A DNA stretch of 64,000 nucleotides. It comes from Pseudoduganella violacea. GTDB taxonomy: Bacteria > Pseudomonadota > Gammaproteobacteria > Burkholderiales > Burkholderiaceae_D. Shown here piece after piece: positions 56,197 through 64,000 of this stretch. How positions within the stretch are numbered: position 1 is the first letter of the stretch; the number at the start of each line of letters is the position of its first letter. The translations under genes and the position numbers were made by a program. A model generated the notes under the pieces. It had not been told where the DNA came from. It saw nothing but the letters and a program-made list of their open reading frames with translations, and made no database searches. The stretch spans positions 62,001 to 126,000 of the forward strand of contig NZ_JACHXD010000008.1 of NCBI RefSeq assembly GCF_014191875.1, given 5' to 3'.

Positions 56197-56544
56197 TCAG
56201 GCTTGAGGCGGGCCGCGCGGCTGGTAGGCATTCAGTGCGAGCAGGCTGGCCGCCACGGTCGCCGGCAACAGGGCGGCGGCATAGGCGCAGTCGCGCACAA
56301 AGAATTTGAATTCGGGACTGCCCAGGGCCGAGGCAAAATGGCTGGCGGCCAGACAGATGGCGCAACCATGCTCGGGCGCGAGCGATTTTTGCTGCGACTC
56401 GTCACTGCTTTCCGCCGCCTGGATCTGGGCCAGGGCCAGCGGCCGCCCGCTCGCCCAATGCGAATAGCCGTGCGACAGCGCCAACTGCTGCGAAATCAGC
56501 AGCAGAAGCGAGATCAGCACACGAGCTAGCAGGTGGCGGGTCAT
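56197..56544 (-). CDS. Small exported Cys/His protein, DUF2946-like
   Basis: The 115-residue protein has an N-terminal hydrophobic segment (LLARVLISLLLLISQQLALS), then SHGYSHWASG, a central HGCAICLAASHF (CxxC with flanking His) and a second hydrophobic stretch near the end (AAALLPATVAASLLAL). Proteins of this small family are often encoded beside TonB receptors for copper or zinc, and the Cys/His residues suggest metal binding. It is 96 nt upstream of the receptor on the same strand, so the two probably form one operon. Function is unproven. Confidence 0.7.
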   Translation of the reverse strand: MTRHLLARVLISLLLLISQQLALSHGYSHWASGRPLALAQIQAAESSDESQQKSLAPEHGCAICLAASHFASALGSPEFKFFVRDCAYAAALLPATVAASLLALNAYQPRGPPQA

Positions 56545-56622
56545 GCGAATGGATGGTTTATGAGTCGATCAACGCGGCTATTCTAACCGCAACAGTGTCA
56601 AAGCTTCCAGTTTTTCACAAAA

Positions 56623-57243
56623 TCAGACAGCTTGCTGCTTGCGCAGGAAGGCCGGCACCTTGGCCGCCGCCAGCTTGTTCACCGCCAGCAGCAAGGCCGC
56701 GTCGACGGCAGCGATGCCGTATTCGCGCGCGATATGGCGGCCGATATGCAGCAGCACTTCGGCCGCCACTTCGGCGTCGGCCTCGGCGCGGTGGGCCTGG
56801 CCGCTGAAGCGGATGCCCAGGCTTTCGCTCAGGAGGCCCAGCTTGTAGCTGCCCAATTGCGGCAGCATGCGGCGCGCCAGCTTGAGCGAACACACGGTGG
56901 ATGCATGGCCGGGCACCAGGCCCAGGCGGGCGCTTTCGGCACGCAGGAATTTTTCATCGAAGCTGGCGTTGTGGGCCGACAGCGGATCGCTGCCGATGAA
57001 GTCGAGCAGGCGCGGCACGACTTCGGCCGCTGGCGGCGCGCTGTCGACCATCTGCTGGGTGATCCCGGTCAGGCCGGTAATGAAAGAGGGAATGCGTACA
57101 TTGCAGTTGACCAGGCTGACATAGCGCTCCACCACCCTGCCCTCGGCAATGCGCAGGGCCGCCACCTCGGTGATGCGGTCGCCCATATCGGGCGACAGGC
57201 CCGTGGTTTCAAAGTCGAGCATGACGATGGACTGGCTCAGCAT
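56623..57243 (-). CDS. DnaQ-like 3'-5' exonuclease (DEDDh)
   Basis: The 206-residue protein is a stand-alone exonuclease of the DNA polymerase III epsilon fold. Motif Exo I is VMLDFETTGLSP (Asp and Glu), Exo II SAHNASFDEKFL (Asp), and Exo III HRAEADAEV (His and Asp). All catalytic residues are present. It is shorter than DnaQ and lacks a polymerase-binding tail, so a repair or RNA-processing role is as likely as proofreading. It starts 9 nt after the stop of the YegD-like gene and is probably co-transcribed with it. Confidence 0.88.
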   Translation of the reverse strand: MLSQSIVMLDFETTGLSPDMGDRITEVAALRIAEGRVVERYVSLVNCNVRIPSFITGLTGITQQMVDSAPPAAEVVPRLLDFIGSDPLSAHNASFDEKFLRAESARLGLVPGHASTVCSLKLARRMLPQLGSYKLGLLSESLGIRFSGQAHRAEADAEVAAEVLLHIGRHIAREYGIAAVDAALLLAVNKLAAAKVPAFLRKQQAV

Positions 57244-57252
57244 CGCGCGCTC

Positions 57253-58503
57253 CTAGCCGAACTTACGCACGGCATCGAGCGCCAGGCCGGCGCCGATGCT
57301 GCCGAACAGGTCACCCTCGACCTTGCGCGCCGACGGCACCAGGGCGCCGATGCGTTCGCGCAGCAGGCGCACGCCGCTGGAGCCACCGGTGAAGAAGACG
57401 GTATCCACCTGCTCCGGCTTGATGCCGGCGTCGGCCAGCAGCTTGAGCACGGTCTGCTCGACGGAGCCGACCAGATGGCCCACGGCCAGGTCGAAAGCGG
57501 AGCGCTGCAGGTCGAGCGTGACGGGCGGCGCCAGGCGGTCCAGCTCCAGCGCGAACGTGTCGGCGCCGGACAGGCCGATCTTGCCCTCTTCTACCTTCAT
57601 CGCCAGCCAGTGGCCGGCGCGTTCGTCGATCAACCTTTGCAGGCGACCCAGTTTTTCCTGCTCCTTGGCGTCGCGCAGCAGTTCCGACAGCTGCACCCAC
57701 ATCTTCTTGGTATAAGCCTGGTTGATGGTGTGCCAGGTCGCCAGGTTGAAGAAGTAGCTCGATGGGATTTCGCTGTTATTGCGCAGCTGGCTGCCATAGC
57801 CGAGCAGCGGCATCACGGCCGCCAGGCTCAGATATTTATCGAAATCGGTGCCGCCGATGTGCACGCCGCCATTGGCCAGGATATCGTCGCGCCGCTCGGC
57901 CTTCTGGGCGCGCTGCGGCGAAAGGCGCACCAGCGAGAAGTCGGATGTGCCGCCGCCGATGTCGGCGATCAAGACCAGTTCCTCGCGGTCGATCTGCGAC
58001 TCGTAATCGAAAGCGGCGGCGATCGGCTCGAACTGGAAGGCGATATCCTTGAAGCCGACGGCGCGCGCGATCTCGCCCAGCGTGTCTTCCGCCAATTGGT
58101 CGGCGGCGGCGTCGTCATCGATGAAATGCACGGGGCGGCCGAAGACGGCCGACTCGAACTTGCGGCCGGCGGCCTGCTCGGCGCGGTGCTTGACCTCGCC
58201 GATGAACTGGGCCAGCAGCATGCGGAACGGCAGGGCTCGGCCGCCGACCTCGGTCTGGCCGTCGATCAGGCTGGTACCCAGCAAGCTTTTCATGGAGCGC
58301 ATCAGACGGCCTTCGTAGCCAGCCAGGTATTCGGCCAGCGCGGCGCGGCCGAAGCTGACCTGATCGTCGTCGGCATTGAAGAAGACCACCGAGGGCAAGG
58401 TGGTTTTGCCATCCTCCAGGGGCAGCATCAGCGACTGGCCGGGACGCACCCAGCCTACGGTGGAATTGGAAGTGCCGAAATCGACGCCGCAAGCATTGGC
58501 CAT
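57253..58503 (-). CDS. yegD: Hsp70-family protein, YegD-like
   Basis: The 416-residue protein is an actin-fold ATPase with the Hsp70 nucleotide-binding domain but no substrate-binding domain. It starts MANACGVDFGTSNSTVG (phosphate 1), has LIADIGGGTSDFSLV (phosphate 2) and VFFTGGSSGVRLLRERI (adenosine). Length matches YegD (about 415-450). The start at 58503 was chosen because the phosphate-1 motif begins seven residues in; an upstream in-frame ATG adds 11 unrelated residues. Its role is unclear, perhaps chaperone-like. It lies upstream of the exonuclease gene and diverges from the LacI regulator. Confidence 0.9.
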   Translation of the reverse strand: MANACGVDFGTSNSTVGWVRPGQSLMLPLEDGKTTLPSVVFFNADDDQVSFGRAALAEYLAGYEGRLMRSMKSLLGTSLIDGQTEVGGRALPFRMLLAQFIGEVKHRAEQAAGRKFESAVFGRPVHFIDDDAAADQLAEDTLGEIARAVGFKDIAFQFEPIAAAFDYESQIDREELVLIADIGGGTSDFSLVRLSPQRAQKAERRDDILANGGVHIGGTDFDKYLSLAAVMPLLGYGSQLRNNSEIPSSYFFNLATWHTINQAYTKKMWVQLSELLRDAKEQEKLGRLQRLIDERAGHWLAMKVEEGKIGLSGADTFALELDRLAPPVTLDLQRSAFDLAVGHLVGSVEQTVLKLLADAGIKPEQVDTVFFTGGSSGVRLLRERIGALVPSARKVEGDLFGSIGAGLALDAVRKFG

Positions 58504-58722
58504 GAGTCCCATCCAGGAAAAGCAAAGGGGCGACATTCTAGCAGAGTCCGGCCGCCCCGGCGGAAAACCGCCATTTTCTTCATTCTGGTGCGGCGGCGCG
58601 ACAAGCGCCCCACAAAACAGCGCAAATTGTTGCCAGAAGGTAAGACATTAAGTTATGCTCAATAGCAATACTATAAGTCGCGGATAAGACCACTTTCCGT
58701 GGAGGCGACGGCAACAGAGACG

Positions 58723-59811
58723 ATGACCAAGACTAAACCTCCTCAGGCGCTCAGCGCGGCGGACCAGAAGGCCGCCATTTTGCGTGAAGACCGCCGGGTG
58801 ACTTCCTACGACGTGGCCATGCTGGCCGGCGTATCGCAGTCGGCAGTATCGCGTTGTTTCAAACCGGGCGCCAGCGTTTCCAAGGCGACCTATGCACGGG
58901 TCATGCAGGCGGCTGAAGGGCTGGGCTATATACCGAACGCGGCCGCGCGCAGCCTGATCACGCGGCGCTCGAACACGGTGGCGCTGCTGATTTCGAATGC
59001 ATCGAACCTCTATTATCCCGAAGCGCTGTCCGAACTGAGCCAGCAGATCACGCGCCACGGCAAGCGCGCCCTGCTCTTCACCATGCAGTCGGAAAGCGAT
59101 GTCGGCGAGATCCTGAACGATGTCTGGCAATACCAGGTTGACGGCGTGATCGCCGCCGCCGCCCTGAGCGAAGCCCAGATCGCCGAATGCGAACGGCGGC
59201 GCGTGCCGCTGGTGGTCTTCAACCGCCATCTGCGCGACAGCCATGTGGCCAGCGTCTTCTGCGACCAATACGAGGCCGGACGCATGCTGGCGGCGCGCCT
59301 GGCGGCGGCCGGGCACCGCCAATTCGGCATCATCGCCGGGCCGGAAGAATCGGTGGTGGCCAGCGAACGGCGGCGCGGCGCCAGCGACAAGCTGCTGGAA
59401 TTGGGCCTGCCCGCGCCGGCCCTGGCCTACGGCTGCTTCGACTACGGCAGCGGCGCCCATGGCCTGCGCCAGATCATCGCCCAGCTCGGACGCGCGCCCG
59501 ACGCCATCATCTGCGGCAACGATGTGATGGCCCTGGGCTGCCTCGACCACGCCCGCCATGAACTGCGGCTCGACGTGCCGGGCGAACTATCGGTCGCCGG
59601 CTTCGACGCCGTCGAACCGTCCAACTGGCTCAGCTACAACCTCACCACGCTGCGCCAGCCGATCCAAAAGATGGCCCTGGCCGCCGCCGACCTGCTGGCC
59701 AGCCTGATCGACGCCCCCTGCGGCGGCGCCGAAAAGCGCGTCTTCGCCCCGCAGCTGATCGAAGGCGCCACCGCCCGCCTCACACCGCGTCCCACCGCCC
59801 TCGCCGCCTAA
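58723..59811 (+). CDS. LacI-family transcriptional regulator
   Basis: The 362-residue protein has an N-terminal extension of about 30 residues, then the LacI helix-turn-helix (VTSYDVAMLAGVSQSAVSRC, hinge IPNAAARSLITRRSN) and a periplasmic-binding-protein-like sensor domain (about 85-350). It contains ICGNDVMALGCLDHAR and VAGFDAVEPSNW, typical of sugar-type effectors. The ATG at 58723 is preferred; a GTG at 58699 is in frame. A short dyad TGCTCAATAGCA (58656-58667) lies upstream and may be its own operator. No sugar-transport or catabolic gene is adjacent, so its targets are elsewhere. It is convergent with cphA across a double hairpin. Confidence 0.87.
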   Translation: MTKTKPPQALSAADQKAAILREDRRVTSYDVAMLAGVSQSAVSRCFKPGASVSKATYARVMQAAEGLGYIPNAAARSLITRRSNTVALLISNASNLYYPEALSELSQQITRHGKRALLFTMQSESDVGEILNDVWQYQVDGVIAAAALSEAQIAECERRRVPLVVFNRHLRDSHVASVFCDQYEAGRMLAARLAAAGHRQFGIIAGPEESVVASERRRGASDKLLELGLPAPALAYGCFDYGSGAHGLRQIIAQLGRAPDAIICGNDVMALGCLDHARHELRLDVPGELSVAGFDAVEPSNWLSYNLTTLRQPIQKMALAAADLLASLIDAPCGGAEKRVFAPQLIEGATARLTPRPTALAA

Positions 59812-59814
59812 GTT

Positions 59815-59946
59815 TGATCCAGCGCAAAAAATGTCCCACCCTGGTGTCAGGCACCAGGGTGGGACATTTACTGATCTAGATCAAAGAATGTCCTACTCCG
59901 GTGCCTGACACCAGGGTTAGACATTGTTTGACTTGGCGCAAAGGCG
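59815..59946. repeat. Double-hairpin (REPIN-like) element, copy D
   Basis: Two 39-nt palindromes (59830-59868, perfect arms TGTCCCACCCTGGTG and its complement; 59887-59925, a few mismatches) with an 18-nt spacer TACTGATCTAGATCAAAG identical to that of copy B. Flanks are TTTGATCCAGCGCAAA and GTTTGACTTGGCGCAAA. It lies between the convergent ends of the LacI regulator and cphA, filling nearly the whole gap. Confidence 0.88.
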
Positions 59947-59952
59947 CGCGGT

Positions 59953-62523
59953 TTAGCCGGCGGCGACGCGTTGGGCGATGTGGGCCAGGGCGGCTTCGAC
60001 CTGGTCGACGAGGATCAGGCAGAGGTCGCCCTCTTTGAGGCGGCCCAGCGCGGTGTCGATGGCGAGGAATTCGCCGTAGATGTCTTCGACGTGGCTGGTA
60101 CGGCTGGCACCGCTCAGGCCTTGGCGCAGCAGCGCGAGCACTTCGCCGTCGGCGCGGCCGCGCTGGCATTGGTCCTGGTACAGCAGCACGTCGTCGAAGG
60201 CGCGGCCAAGGATCTCGGTCTGCTGGCGGATGTCCTGGTCGCGGCGGTCGCCGGCGCCGCTAATCACCACGGAGCGGCGTTTGGCGGGCATGGCGTCGAC
60301 GGCCTGCACCAGGGCCAGCATGGCGTCCGGGTTGTGGCCGTAGTCGGCGATCACGGTGGCGCCGCGATAGTCGAAGACGTTGAAGCGGCCCGGCGCGTTG
60401 TCGCTGTCGTTGAGGAAGGTGCGCAGGCCGGCACGGATGGCGTCCCAGCTGATGCCGGCGCCCCAGGCCGCACCGACGGCGGCCATCACGTTTTCGACCT
60501 GGAAGCCGATCGTGCCGTTGCGGGTGATCGGCACGTCGGCCAGGGCGATGCGCTGCTCGGACTTGCCTTCGACCGCGACCAGCTGGCCGTTTTCGACGTA
60601 GATGGTGCGGCGGCCTTGCGCGATATGGCGCGCCACGACCGGGTGTTCTTTCTGCGCGCCGAAGAAGGTGACTTTGCCGCGGCAGTTGGCGGCCATGCCG
60701 GCGACGATAGGATCGACGGCGTTCAGCACGGCCATGCCGTTTTCGTCGACGTTCTGCACGATCACGCGCTTCAGCACGGCCAGGTCTTCCACCGTGGTGA
60801 TGTAGTTCAGGCCCAGGTGGTCGCCAGCGCCGATATTGGTGACGACGGCCACTTTGCAGCGGTCGTAAGCCAGGCCTTCGCGCAGGATGCCGCCGCGCGC
60901 GGTTTCGAACACGGCCGCGTCGACGTCGGGATGCTGCAGCACATTGCGCGCGCTGCGTGGGCCGCTGCAGTCGCCGCTGTCGATCTGGCGGCCGTTGACG
61001 TAGACGCCGTCGGTATTGGTCATGCCCACGCGCAGGCCGCTGGCGGCCATCAGGTGGGCGGCCAGGCGCACGGTGGTGGTCTTGCCATTGGTGCCGGTGA
61101 CGGCGATGACGGGAATGCGGCCGTCGTCGCCTTCGGGGAACATGGTGCTGATGATGGCTTCGCCCACGGCGCGGCCCTTGCCGTAGGACGGCGAAAGATG
61201 CATGCGCAGGCCGGGCGCGGCGTTCACTTCGACCACGCCGCCGTTCTGTTCTTCGATGGGCCGCAAGACGCTGTCGCAAACCACGTCCACGCCGCAGATA
61301 TCCAGGCCGATCATCTGCGCCGCTTCCACCGCGCGCGCCGCCACGTCGGGGTGCACGTCGTCGGTGACGTCGGTGGCGGTGCCGCCGGTCGACAGGTTGG
61401 CGTTATTGCGCAGGATGACGCGCTGGCCCTGGGCCGGCACGGAATCGGCTTCCAGGCCTTGCAACTTAAGGCGCGCCAGGGCGATGTCGTCGAAGCGGAT
61501 CTTGGTCAGCGAGGTCGAATGACCGGAGCCGCGGCGCGGATCGGCATTGACGATGTCGACCAGTTCGCGCACGGAATGCTTGCCGTCGCCCACCACATGG
61601 GGCGGATCGCGGCGCGCCGCCGCCACCAGCTTGTTGCCGATGACCAGCAGGCGGAAATCATGGCCGGCCAGGAAGCGCTCGACCAGGATGTCGTCGCGGA
61701 ATTCGCGCGCGGTGGCGAAGGCGGCGTCGATCTGTTCCTTGGTGGTGACGTTGACCGTCACGCCCTTGCCCTGATTGCCGTCCTTCGGCTTGACCACCAC
61801 CGGCAGGCCGATTTCCTGGGCCACGGCCCAGGCTTCCTCGGCGCTGTCGACCGAGCGGCCGATCGGCACCGGCACGCCGGCCGCGTCCAGCAACTTCTTG
61901 GTCAGTTCCTTGTCCTGCGCGATGGCTTCGGCGATGGCGCTGGTGCTGTCGATTTCAGCGGCCTGGATGCGGCGCTGGCGGCTGCCCCAGCCGAAGCTGA
62001 CCATGCTGCCGCTGGTCATGCGGCGGAAAGGAATCTTGCGCGCCACGGCGGCTTGCACGATGGCGCCCGTGCTCGGGCCAAGGCGCACATCTTCATCCAG
62101 GTCGCGCAGTTCGGTCAGGGCGGCGTTCAGGTCGAACGGCGTGTCGTCCTGGGCGGCCTTGCACAGCTTCTCGGCCAGCTCCACGGCCAGACGACCCACG
62201 GCTTCCTCGGTGTATTCGACCACCATCTGGAAGATGCCCGTTTCCAGCGTCTGCGTGGTGCGGCTGAAGGTCACGGGGCAACCCGCTTCCGCCTGCAGCG
62301 CCAGCGCCGCCAGCTCCAGCACATGGGCCATCGGCACATTGTCGGCGTGGCCGGCCGGCTGGAATTGCGGGATGCGCGGGAAACGGCTGCGCAGACGCTC
62401 TTCGAAGCCGGGCAGCTTGTCCACCGCGTGTTCTTCCGGCGTGCAGGAGACTATCGCCTCGACCGCCGTATGGTGGCTCCAGAGGTTGGGGCCGCGCAGC
62501 GCGCGGGTACGAATCACTTCCAT
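59953..62523 (-). CDS. cphA: Cyanophycin synthetase
   Basis: CphA makes cyanophycin, a nitrogen reserve of a poly-aspartate backbone with arginine on each side chain. The 856-residue product has the N-terminal domain, an ATP-grasp domain that adds Asp (VVKPKDGNQGKGVTVNV, EVNAAPGLRMHLSPS), and a C-terminal Mur-ligase-like domain that adds Arg, with an intact P-loop VTGTNGKTTT (Lys481) and IADYGHNPDAM. Length is typical of CphA1 (about 870). It starts MEVIRTRALRGPNLWSH. A second, altered synthetase gene lies 69 nt upstream, so the two are likely one operon. No cyanophycinase gene is in the window. Confidence 0.95.
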   Translation of the reverse strand: MEVIRTRALRGPNLWSHHTAVEAIVSCTPEEHAVDKLPGFEERLRSRFPRIPQFQPAGHADNVPMAHVLELAALALQAEAGCPVTFSRTTQTLETGIFQMVVEYTEEAVGRLAVELAEKLCKAAQDDTPFDLNAALTELRDLDEDVRLGPSTGAIVQAAVARKIPFRRMTSGSMVSFGWGSRQRRIQAAEIDSTSAIAEAIAQDKELTKKLLDAAGVPVPIGRSVDSAEEAWAVAQEIGLPVVVKPKDGNQGKGVTVNVTTKEQIDAAFATAREFRDDILVERFLAGHDFRLLVIGNKLVAAARRDPPHVVGDGKHSVRELVDIVNADPRRGSGHSTSLTKIRFDDIALARLKLQGLEADSVPAQGQRVILRNNANLSTGGTATDVTDDVHPDVAARAVEAAQMIGLDICGVDVVCDSVLRPIEEQNGGVVEVNAAPGLRMHLSPSYGKGRAVGEAIISTMFPEGDDGRIPVIAVTGTNGKTTTVRLAAHLMAASGLRVGMTNTDGVYVNGRQIDSGDCSGPRSARNVLQHPDVDAAVFETARGGILREGLAYDRCKVAVVTNIGAGDHLGLNYITTVEDLAVLKRVIVQNVDENGMAVLNAVDPIVAGMAANCRGKVTFFGAQKEHPVVARHIAQGRRTIYVENGQLVAVEGKSEQRIALADVPITRNGTIGFQVENVMAAVGAAWGAGISWDAIRAGLRTFLNDSDNAPGRFNVFDYRGATVIADYGHNPDAMLALVQAVDAMPAKRRSVVISGAGDRRDQDIRQQTEILGRAFDDVLLYQDQCQRGRADGEVLALLRQGLSGASRTSHVEDIYGEFLAIDTALGRLKEGDLCLILVDQVEAALAHIAQRVAAG

Positions 62524-62592
62524 TTGTATTCCTGTCTGTTTATTCTTGGCCGGCGCGCTCTTACGCCGTGCTTTTACGCCGCGCTTCTATGC

Positions 62593-64000
62593 CTATTTAC
62601 CGCTATTCCAGTCGAAGGTGCGCAGCGCCGCATCCATCAGCTCCGGACTCAGGCCCAGCGCCCAGCCGGCGCCGATGGCGGCCAGCACGGCTTCCCGATG
62701 CGCTTCCTGGCTGGCCGGCAGACAGCTAGGCGGCAGCACGGCCAGTTCGTCGGCACCGGAGGCCAGCACGAAGCCGTCGGCGCCCAGGAAGACGGCGCGG
62801 TTGCCGTCCTGGCGGTGCGCCGCCAGCGCCGGCACGTCGGCGTTCAGGCCGTAGAAGATCACGGCGCCGTCGCACAGCTCGGCCATATCCACCACTTGCG
62901 CGTCGGAGGCGTTCAGCACCGCCGCGCCTTCCGGCAGCACCACGTCGACCTGGGTGCGCAGCACGCCATACATTTTTTCTTCGGAATCGATGTAGAACTC
63001 GCCCAGCTCTTCATGGCCCGTGGCGTCGGTGACGATGCCCACGGTGCACTTGTCGTAGGCATAGCCTTCGGTCAGCACCATGCGGTTGCTGTTGGCGAAG
63101 ACGGCGGCTTCCACATTCTTGTTGAGCAGCAGGCGCTGGCCGGATTCCCACTCGCTCAGCGGGCCGCGCGCGACCTTGCGGCCATTCAGGTAGATGCCGT
63201 CCTCGCAGCTCAGGCCCACGTGCTTGGCGTTAGTTTGCAGCATCCAGGCGGTGAGGCGGGCGATCAGCGCGGTATGGCGCTGGCCGGACACGCCGACGAT
63301 GGGAATGCGGCCGTCCTCGTCTTCGGCGAACAACTCGTCGACAATGGCGGCGCCGACCGGGCGCACCTTGCCGCCGTGGGCGGGTTTCAGGTGGGCCAGC
63401 AGGCCGGGGCTGGCATTGACTTCGATGATGGCGCCGCCCTGCTCTTCGAGCGGACGGGAAATGTCTTCGGCCACCAGGTCGATGCCGGCGATGTCGAGGC
63501 CGACCACGCGGGCGGCCAGGGCGGCCATCTCGGCCACGTCTGGATGCACTTCATCGGTGACGTCGTTGGCGACGTTGCCGTTCAGCTGGATCAGCACCTT
63601 GCGGCCCGCATCCGGCACGGAATCCGGGGTCAGCCCCTGGCGCTGCAGGTCGAGCAGCACTTCTTCCGATTCGCGCGGCTGCACGATATTCAGCGGGAAT
63701 TCTTCGGTGGTGCCGCGGCGCGGATCGGTGTTGATCTGGGTGTCGACCAGTTCCTGCACGGTGGACTTGCCGTCGCCGACCGCCCACAGCGATTCGCCGC
63801 GCGAGGCGGCGATCAGGCGGCGGCCCACCACCAGCAGGCGGTGCTCGTTACCGACGATGAATTTTTCCACGATCACGCTCTTGCTGCCGCCACGGGCAAC
63901 GGCGATGTCGTAAGCGGCCTTCACATCGGCCTCGGTGCTCAGGTTCAGCGACACGCCACGGCCATGGTTGCCGTCATACGGCTTGACCGCGACCGGCAGG
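62593..64000 (-). CDS. Second cyanophycin synthetase (CphA2/CphA'-like), C-terminal part; runs off the right edge
   Basis: About 468 codons are visible; the N-terminus lies beyond 64000. The ATP-grasp domain is intact in its visible part (LPVAVKPYDGNHGRGVSLNL, EVNASPGLLAHLKP). The Mur-ligase-like domain has lost its P-loop: where CphA has GTNGKTTT this protein has GVSGQRHT, with no P-loop Lys. It is also shorter after this point, about 230 residues against about 375. It can therefore be expected to perform only one of the two ligations. This matches known CphA2-type enzymes, which polymerise beta-aspartyl-arginine dipeptides, and betaproteobacterial CphA'. It lies directly upstream of cphA on the same strand. 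Confidence 0.88.
   Translation of the reverse strand, partial: LPVAVKPYDGNHGRGVSLNLSTEADVKAAYDIAVARGGSKSVIVEKFIVGNEHRLLVVGRRLIAASRGESLWAVGDGKSTVQELVDTQINTDPRRGTTEEFPLNIVQPRESEEVLLDLQRQGLTPDSVPDAGRKVLIQLNGNVANDVTDEVHPDVAEMAALAARVVGLDIAGIDLVAEDISRPLEEQGGAIIEVNASPGLLAHLKPAHGGKVRPVGAAIVDELFAEDEDGRIPIVGVSGQRHTALIARLTAWMLQTNAKHVGLSCEDGIYLNGRKVARGPLSEWESGQRLLLNKNVEAAVFANSNRMVLTEGYAYDKCTVGIVTDATGHEELGEFYIDSEEKMYGVLRTQVDVVLPEGAAVLNASDAQVVDMAELCDGAVIFYGLNADVPALAAHRQDGNRAVFLGADGFVLASGADELAVLPPSCLPASQEAHREAVLAAIGAGWALGLSPELMDAALRTFDWNSGK

Noticed and set aside
56545..56622. Zur box before the DUF2946-like gene
   Set aside because: I looked for a GTTATnnnATAAC-like dyad and saw none; a TTGACA is present but without a well-spaced -10.
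56632..58665. 677-residue open frame antisense to the exonuclease and YegD genes
   Set aside because: Spans two real genes on the other strand; no domain, shadow composition.

Overview
The window is GC-rich, densely coding chromosomal DNA from a betaproteobacterium. The best fit is the family Oxalobacteraceae (Massilia, Duganella, Telluria or Janthinobacterium-like). This is inferred from protein style, the tig-clpP-clpX-lon-hupB-tRNA-ppiD order, the paired cyanophycin synthetase genes, the many c-di-GMP enzymes and a recurrent intergenic double hairpin. No plasmid, phage, integron, CRISPR or rRNA signature is visible. Most of the window is ordinary core chromosome with a few accessory cassettes.

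Layout. 1-11 kb: 5' part of purL, a receiver-TPR protein, a fused 5-oxoprolinase/hydantoinase, the NAD(P)HX repair enzyme nnr, and an ABC ATPase divergent from tesA and mnmH. 11-20 kb: the protein quality-control block (reading leftwards: tRNA-Leu, tig, clpP, clpX, lon, hupB, tRNA-Val, two identical tRNA-Asp, ppiD) with several intrinsic terminators. 20-25 kb: an RND efflux pump and adaptor, with a promoter/dyad in front but no regulator gene. 25-28 kb: hpnC-hpnD-hpnE, the three-step squalene route, with no squalene-hopene cyclase beside it. 28-30 kb: a cassette of a 43-residue membrane peptide, a HAAS/DUF1700-like membrane protein and a GIN-type (DUF2807) beta-solenoid protein. 30-34 kb: a flavoprotein and a GGDEF-EAL sensor. 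34-42 kb: thrC-moeA-moaD, then sdaA, tdh, kbl and a divergent XRE-cupin regulator, so threonine synthesis sits beside threonine/serine breakdown. 42-47 kb: two exported peptidases. 47-52 kb: a cupredoxin with a GGDEF-EAL sensor, then a divergent EAL-CBS-GGDEF protein. 52-57 kb: a gene remnant, a four-helix membrane protein, a Sel1-repeat protein, and a TonB receptor with a small Cys/His-containing exported protein. 57-64 kb: an exonuclease, a YegD-type Hsp70, an orphan LacI regulator, cphA and the C-terminal part of a second, P-loop-less cyanophycin synthetase.

The most unusual structure is not a gene. Four intergenic elements share one geometry: two 39-nt hairpins in inverted orientation, separated by exactly 18 nt, with related AT-rich flanks (about 10928-11058, 37395-37526, 41935-42066, 59815-59946). 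A single 41-bp perfect palindrome at 3208-3248 has the same outer TGTCC/GGACA logic. Four of the five lie between convergent genes. They look like REPIN-type mobile repeats that may also act as bidirectional terminators.

Other points worth attention are the cupredoxin/c-di-GMP pair, the peptide-HAAS-GIN cassette, the cyanophycin synthetase pair with one dead ligase site, and the squalene operon without a cyclase.
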